Notes under the pieces: generated by a model
Seen by the model: the letters and a program-made list of their open reading frames with translations, nothing else
Databases searched by the model: none
Told to the model about the DNA's origin: nothing
Part shown: positions 1-4,400 of the stretch, piece after piece
Position numbering within the stretch: the first letter of the stretch is position 1
Layout of the letters: every line of letters begins with the position of its first letter
DNA from: Acidobacteriota bacterium
Lineage (GTDB): Bacteria; Acidobacteriota; Terriglobia; Terriglobales; Acidobacteriaceae
DNA length: 6,706 nt
Assembly: GCA_021810175.1 (NCBI GenBank)
Contig: JAJZJJ010000164.1
Coordinates: 1 to 6,706 of the forward strand
Direction of reading: 5' to 3'
Translations under genes and position numbers: made by a program

Positions 1-361
1 CCTGGAATCCGTTCCACAGAAGCAGCGCCGAGGAAGGCGGCAGGAGAGCCAGGGGAACAATGAGATCAGCCAGGGTGGGCGGGTAGACGTAGAGGCTGAT
101 CCTTGAAATCCCATGTGCCCGTGCCGTCTGGGCAAAGAGCGAGCGCGGATTCGCGAAAATCTGCTGCGGGTTCTGGTCCGGAGGAATGACTTCATAAATC
201 TGTGCGCTCGCGCCACTGCGAACGAGGCAGGCGGCCGTGTAATACATCTCGAAGTTGGTGCCGGTTTCGGAAGCGGGCCAGGATTTGGCGGAGTACACGC
301 CGAGGACTGTAGTGAACAGCGCAACCGCCGCCACGATTCGAAACTTGAGAGGAAGATGCAT
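1..361 (-). CDS. N-terminal part of a GT87/DUF2029-type integral membrane glycosyltransferase (cut by the window edge)
   Basis: The minus strand is open from an ATG at 361 to the left edge, giving 120 residues with no stop. The N terminus looks like a signal anchor: short basic start (K6, R8), then a hydrophobic stretch at about residues 9-25. An extracytoplasmic loop follows with TNFEMYYTAACLVRSG (35-50) and IYE (55-57), then YVYPP (91-95) leading into a second hydrophobic segment (about 97-120, with PLALLP and LLLW). This order, an acidic F-x-x-YY-x-A loop, G...IY, then Y-x-YPP and a P-L-A-x-LP helix, is how DUF2029/GT87 polyprenyl-phosphate-dependent mannosyltransferase-like proteins begin. 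Members are multi-pass GT-C enzymes that transfer a sugar from a lipid-phosphate donor on the outer face of the inner membrane; full length is usually about 400 residues, so most of the gene lies outside. The start is 17 bases after the phosphoesterase stop, with only a weak purine-rich GAGCGAAG upstream, suggesting one operon. Family call is by motif memory; substrate unknown. Confidence 0.8.
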   Translation of the reverse strand, partial: MHLPLKFRIVAAVALFTTVLGVYSAKSWPASETGTNFEMYYTAACLVRSGASAQIYEVIPPDQNPQQIFANPRSLFAQTARAHGISRISLYVYPPTLADLIVPLALLPPSSALLLWNGFQ

Positions 362-378
362 GGACTTGCTTCGCTCTG

Positions 379-1323
379 TCAGCCCAGGGTAAAGAGAGTG
401 ATTTCCGGCGGACAGTTGAGCCGGAAGGGGACACCGATGGCGCCGATGCCGCGATTCACATACAGCTGCGTGGACGCATAGCGGAAGGAGCCCTCGACAT
501 AGTGCCTGCCGTATTCGGGCAGGTAAGCCGGGGGCAGGAATGGTAGTCGCACCTGACCACCGTGGGTATGACCGGAGAGCATCAGATCGGCTCCGTAGCC
601 TGCGATTTCGGGAAGCAGATCGGGCTCATGCGCCAGGACGATCATCGCTTCCCGGTCGCGGAGGACGCTCGCGGGAATTGCCCGCTCGGGTGCGGCGTCG
701 TTCGCGCAGGCGCTGCCGAGGCCCACCAGCCAGAGGCGCTGACCATCTTTTTCCAGCGGCACAGCGGAGTTGCGGAGCACAGGGATTCCGTGGCTGAGCA
801 AATCTCCATAGATATATCGGCCACCGACCATCATGTCGTGATTGCCGAGCGTGGCGTAACGCAGCGGGCATTGAATAGCGCTGAGGATGGAAGCGCATTC
901 CGGCATGTGGCGGAGGGCGATTTTCCTGTGTTCCGCCGCGCGCGGCCAGCGAATGGGTCCGTAGGTCACGAAGTCGCCGGTGATGACAACCACGTCGGGT
1001 CTGAGGCGGTTGAGATGGTCGACAACCTCACGAACGAAGAAGCTTTCAGTGAATTCAAAGAAGTGGATGTCGGAAATCTGCGCGATCCGTATGCCGCGAA
1101 AGGCATCCGGAAGGCGAGGCAGGAAGATGCTGATTTCGTCGAGGCTCAGTTCGTGACGAGCGATCTCTCCTGAGTGAAGGACGAGACCGCCGAACGCGGC
1201 GGCGGAGATGGTGAGGAATGAACGGCGCGAGAAGCGACGTCGCGACGGGGAAGGCTCTCCGCCGCTCCGGGCGCCACCGACCATCTTGGCTGGTGCTGGC
1301 TGCTGCAAGTTCTCACCGTCCAC
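379..1323 (-). CDS. Tat-exported calcineurin-like metallophosphoesterase (YkuE/YaeI-like)
   Basis: This 314-residue protein carries the complete metallophosphoesterase motif set: SDIH (D85, H87), TGD (D117), GNHD (N161, H162), AHEPD (H232) and GHTHGGQ (H252, H254). These residues bind the two metal ions and the phosphate in the family, so the enzyme should be active. The spacing and the GHTHGGQVRLP ending resemble YkuE/YaeI-like enzymes, several of which act on envelope phospholipids or lipid-linked phosphates; the substrate here cannot be read from sequence. The N terminus has a twin-arginine signal, SRRSFLT at 32-38, followed by a modest hydrophobic stretch (38-50), so the folded enzyme is likely exported by Tat. 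No clear AxA cleavage site is seen, so it may stay membrane-anchored. The start used is GTG at 1323, with GAGAG 10 bases upstream; ATG at 1284 (301 residues) is an alternative with no obvious ribosome binding site and keeps the Tat motif. The giant protein gene lies 114 bases upstream, and the glycosyltransferase gene follows after 17 bases. Confidence 0.93.
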   Translation of the reverse strand: MDGENLQQPAPAKMVGGARSGGEPSPSRRRFSRRSFLTISAAAFGGLVLHSGEIARHELSLDEISIFLPRLPDAFRGIRIAQISDIHFFEFTESFFVREVVDHLNRLRPDVVVITGDFVTYGPIRWPRAAEHRKIALRHMPECASILSAIQCPLRYATLGNHDMMVGGRYIYGDLLSHGIPVLRNSAVPLEKDGQRLWLVGLGSACANDAAPERAIPASVLRDREAMIVLAHEPDLLPEIAGYGADLMLSGHTHGGQVRLPFLPPAYLPEYGRHYVEGSFRYASTQLYVNRGIGAIGVPFRLNCPPEITLFTLG

Positions 1324-1390
1324 TCTGCCGACACTCTCGCTGCCGTGGACGCCAGGGCGATCTGACTTCGAGATAGCTGCGGGAAGGATT

Positions 1391-1433
1391 CTGCAAAGCT
1401 CCCCGCCGCGACCGGCGGCGGGGAACCTTGCAG
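1391..1433 (-). terminator. Two-part hairpin just after the giant gene's stop codon; possible terminator or attenuator
   Basis: An inner perfect 9-bp stem (arms 1401-1409 and 1415-1423, loop 1410-1414) is almost pure G/C. It is extended by an outer 8-bp stem (1391-1398 with 1426-1433) across a 2x2 internal loop. The outer stem pairs fully only as minus-strand RNA, where the one imperfect pair is a G-U wobble; as plus-strand RNA it would be an A-C mismatch. The hairpin starts 4 bases after the TAA at 1438-1440. There is no U-tract after it, only a UUU inside the outer arm, so it is not a canonical intrinsic terminator. It could still stop or pause transcription, protect the 3' end of the long mRNA, or reduce read-through into the phosphoesterase gene. 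Confidence 0.6.
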
Positions 1434-1437
1434 GGAC

Positions 1438-4400
1438 TTATTCAAGGGTTAGGGTGACTGTGGAAGCCTGCTGGACAGCCCCGCTGGTAGCCGTGACCGT
1501 AATGTCGTACTTCTGCGGCTGGTTTGAGGGCTGCTGCATGAAGACGCTCGATCCGCAGCCGGTGATACCAACCGTAGTGACGACTCCGGCGACTGCCAAC
1601 AGGACCAGACCGAGGAAGTAGCCGAAGCGGCGTCCCTGCTGCCGCATTCTGCGGGTGCCGAAGAGAGGCAGGAACAGGAGGGCGAGAGCCGCCGGAAGCA
1701 GCCTGCCTCCGGAGAATGCCGACTGAACGGCCGCGGTGGCTTTTGCCGTCGTCACCGTTACGGTTACAGTCTGCGCACCGCTGTTGGCTGCAATGCTGGA
1801 TGGCGAAAACGTCGCATTGGCTCCAGCCGGAAGTCCGGAGGCCGAGAAGGTGACCGATCCCGGATAGGCGCCGAAGGTTGGTGTAACGGTCAACTGATAC
1901 GTAAACGTAGTGCCCGGCGCTCCGGTCTGGCTGGAGGGCGAAGCGCTCATGGTGAAGGCGAGCGGCGCGACTGTGATTCCACCCGTCAGCGAGCTCGAGC
2001 TGGTCAGGAAGTTTGCATCGCCGCTGTAGGTGGCTGAGATTGGATCCGAACCGGAGGCGAGGCTGAACACAACAAGCTTCGCGATACCGTCGGTGAGCAC
2101 CACCGGATCAGCCAGCTGCGTGGTTCCGCTGAAGAAGGTGACGGTCCCGCTGGGCGTGCCGAGAACGGCGGGCGACACTGTAGCGGTCAGCGTGACCGGC
2201 TGATTGGGATCAATCGAAGCCGAGCTGGCAGCTACCGCGAGCTGCGAAGCTTCTTTGGCAACGGCGATGGTGATCTGCGCTGCCGAAGCTGCGTAGCCCT
2301 GAGTGGCGGCCTGGGATGCGCCGATGGTGACCGTACCGGCGCCGGTCAACGTAACCAGCCCGGTGCTCGCGTCCATCGTCGCAGGACCGGAGATCACGCT
2401 ATATGTGACGGGGCCGTTCGAGCTGGAAGTGGCGCGAACACTGAAGGCGCTGTTTCCGTACGTTTCATCAGGAATGGCGGCGAACTGGAGGGTTGCAGTC
2501 GCAGGCGCAACACTGAAGCTCGTGGTCTGCGTTCCCACACCGTAGTTGCCGGCGGCCGCCTGGCTCGCCTGCAGCGTGACAGTACCGGCTCCAGAGAGAG
2601 TAACCGTGGAACCGGAGAGGGTGGCCGGTCCGGAGATGACGCTGTAGGTGATGGCGCCGGTGGAGTTGGAAGTGGCGGCAACTGGGAACGGCGCGTCGGT
2701 GTATGTGTGGTTCGGCACGGCAAAGGCAATGGTGGGCGTCGCAACATTGACGGTGATCGAGACCGTTGCCGTCGTCGAAGCGTAATCGGACTTGTCGGTG
2801 GGACTCAGCGTGACTGAGAGCGTCTGCCCTGATCCAGCATTCAGGACTGTCCCCGCCGGAGGCGTGTACACGAGGGTGCCCGGCACCATGCTGGTGGCAT
2901 TGAGCTGAGCCGAGGACAATGCGGTTCCGTAGGTGATGTCCGCCGGCGCCGGCCACGTGATTTTCGGAGTTGCCTGTCCAACGATCAGCTTACCGGGAAC
3001 AAAGCTGAACGAGTAATTGGTCGCCGCCAGGGTTCCTACCGATGGAGTAATGGGATAAGTTCCTGCCGGTGACGTGGCGGTAGCCGTCGTGCTAAAGGCC
3101 GGAGCTCCGGTCAGGCTCGATGGGCCATCGCCATTCACATATCCGGCGATCACCGCCGTGAATGCCGGATTCGCCGCTCCGAACGCACGAGTGGCGTCCT
3201 GCGCGGTGACGGTCAGCGTCGCCTGGGTAATAGTCAGCTTTCCGGCCGTCACGGTCGGGTTGTAGTTACCGGCCACGGCTCCCGAGATGGTTGCGGTGAT
3301 CGGATAACTACCGACGGCGGAAGATGCAATGGCGGTCGTGCTGTATGCTGTTGTGACCGTATCGCCATTTTGCAGACCGGTGATGGTTCCGGTGAAGGCA
3401 GGATTGGCAGCTCCGTAGACCCGGGTGGCATCATGGACAGCGACGCTGAGAGGCGCCTGCGTCACGGTCAGCTTACCCGCGGTTATGGTCGGATTGTAAT
3501 TGGTGGCCGAGGCTCCGGAGACGACGGCGCTAATCGGATAGGTTCCGACAGCGGATGCCGCCGTAGCTGTGGTGCTGTAGGCTGCGGTGACTGTGTCGCC
3601 ATTTTGGAGACCGGTGATGGTTCCGGCGAAGGTGGGGTCGGCGGCTCCGTAGGTGCGGGTGGCGTCGTGGACAACGATTGTCAAAGGCGCCTGCGTGACC
3701 GCCAGCTTGCCGGCGGTAACAGTCAGGTTGTAATTGCCGGCGGCTGCTCCGGAGATGGCTGCGGTAATCGGATAGGTTCCGACTACCGAGGCCGCAGCGG
3801 CCGTTGTGCTATAGGTCGTGGTGACGGTGTCGCCGTTTTGCAGGCCGGTGATTGTTCCGGTGAAGGCAGGGTTGGCAGCTCCGTAGGTGCGGGTTGCATC
3901 CTGGACGACAACGCTGAGAGGCGCCTGCGTGACCGACAGAGTGCCGGGCGCGGTGGTGATGGTGTAGTTTGCTGTGTCGGCTCCGGTTACGGTGGCAGTG
4001 ATCGGATAGTTGCCCACCGGCGAGGTTGCGGTAGCCGTCGTGCTGTAGGCAGTTGTCACGGTATCGCCGGGGAGCAGGCCACTGACCGTTCCGGAGAACG
4101 TGGGATTGGCCGCTCCATAGGCTCGCGAAGCATCGTTGACGGAGACCGTCAGCGTCGCCTTATTGACAATGAGCGTGACCTGCGCCGCCGCGGGAGTATC
4201 GAAGTTCGCGGTATCTGCGGGAGTGAAGTGAACTGTAAGGGTATAAGTGCCAGGAGGCAGTACTGTCGAGGCTGTCACCGCTGAAGGCGAGCCTGCTCCA
4301 ATTTGCTCGCTGTAAGCGAAGGTTCCAGCTACGCTGTCAGTGCCGTTCATGGCGGTTGCGTTGAGAACGCCGGTCAGGTCGGTTCCATACACGATGCTGG

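Noticed and set aside
192..434. Minus-strand 80-residue open frame overlapping the glycosyltransferase start and the phosphoesterase end
   Set aside because: It is out of frame with both genes, Arg/Pro-rich and without similarity to any family I know; the frame that starts at 361 gives a convincing membrane protein instead.
562..1173. Plus-strand open frame of 203 residues opposite the phosphoesterase
   Set aside because: The minus strand here encodes a complete set of metallophosphoesterase motifs; the plus frame shows no recognisable domain and is a shadow.
1330..1400. Possible promoter for the phosphoesterase gene (TTGCAG and TATCTC, spacer about 15)
   Set aside because: Spacing is short, the -10-like element is poor, and the TTGCAG is part of the hairpin arm; it cannot be told from chance.
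1208..1621. Plus-strand open frame of 137 residues across the intergenic hairpin
   Set aside because: It overlaps both neighbouring genes in antisense, has no clear ribosome binding site and no recognisable domain.
2974..4158. CRISPR array or intergenic repeat cluster suggested by periodic DNA
   Set aside because: The period is 234 bp, the reading frame is continuous and the translated units are MBG protein repeats, so the periodicity is coding.
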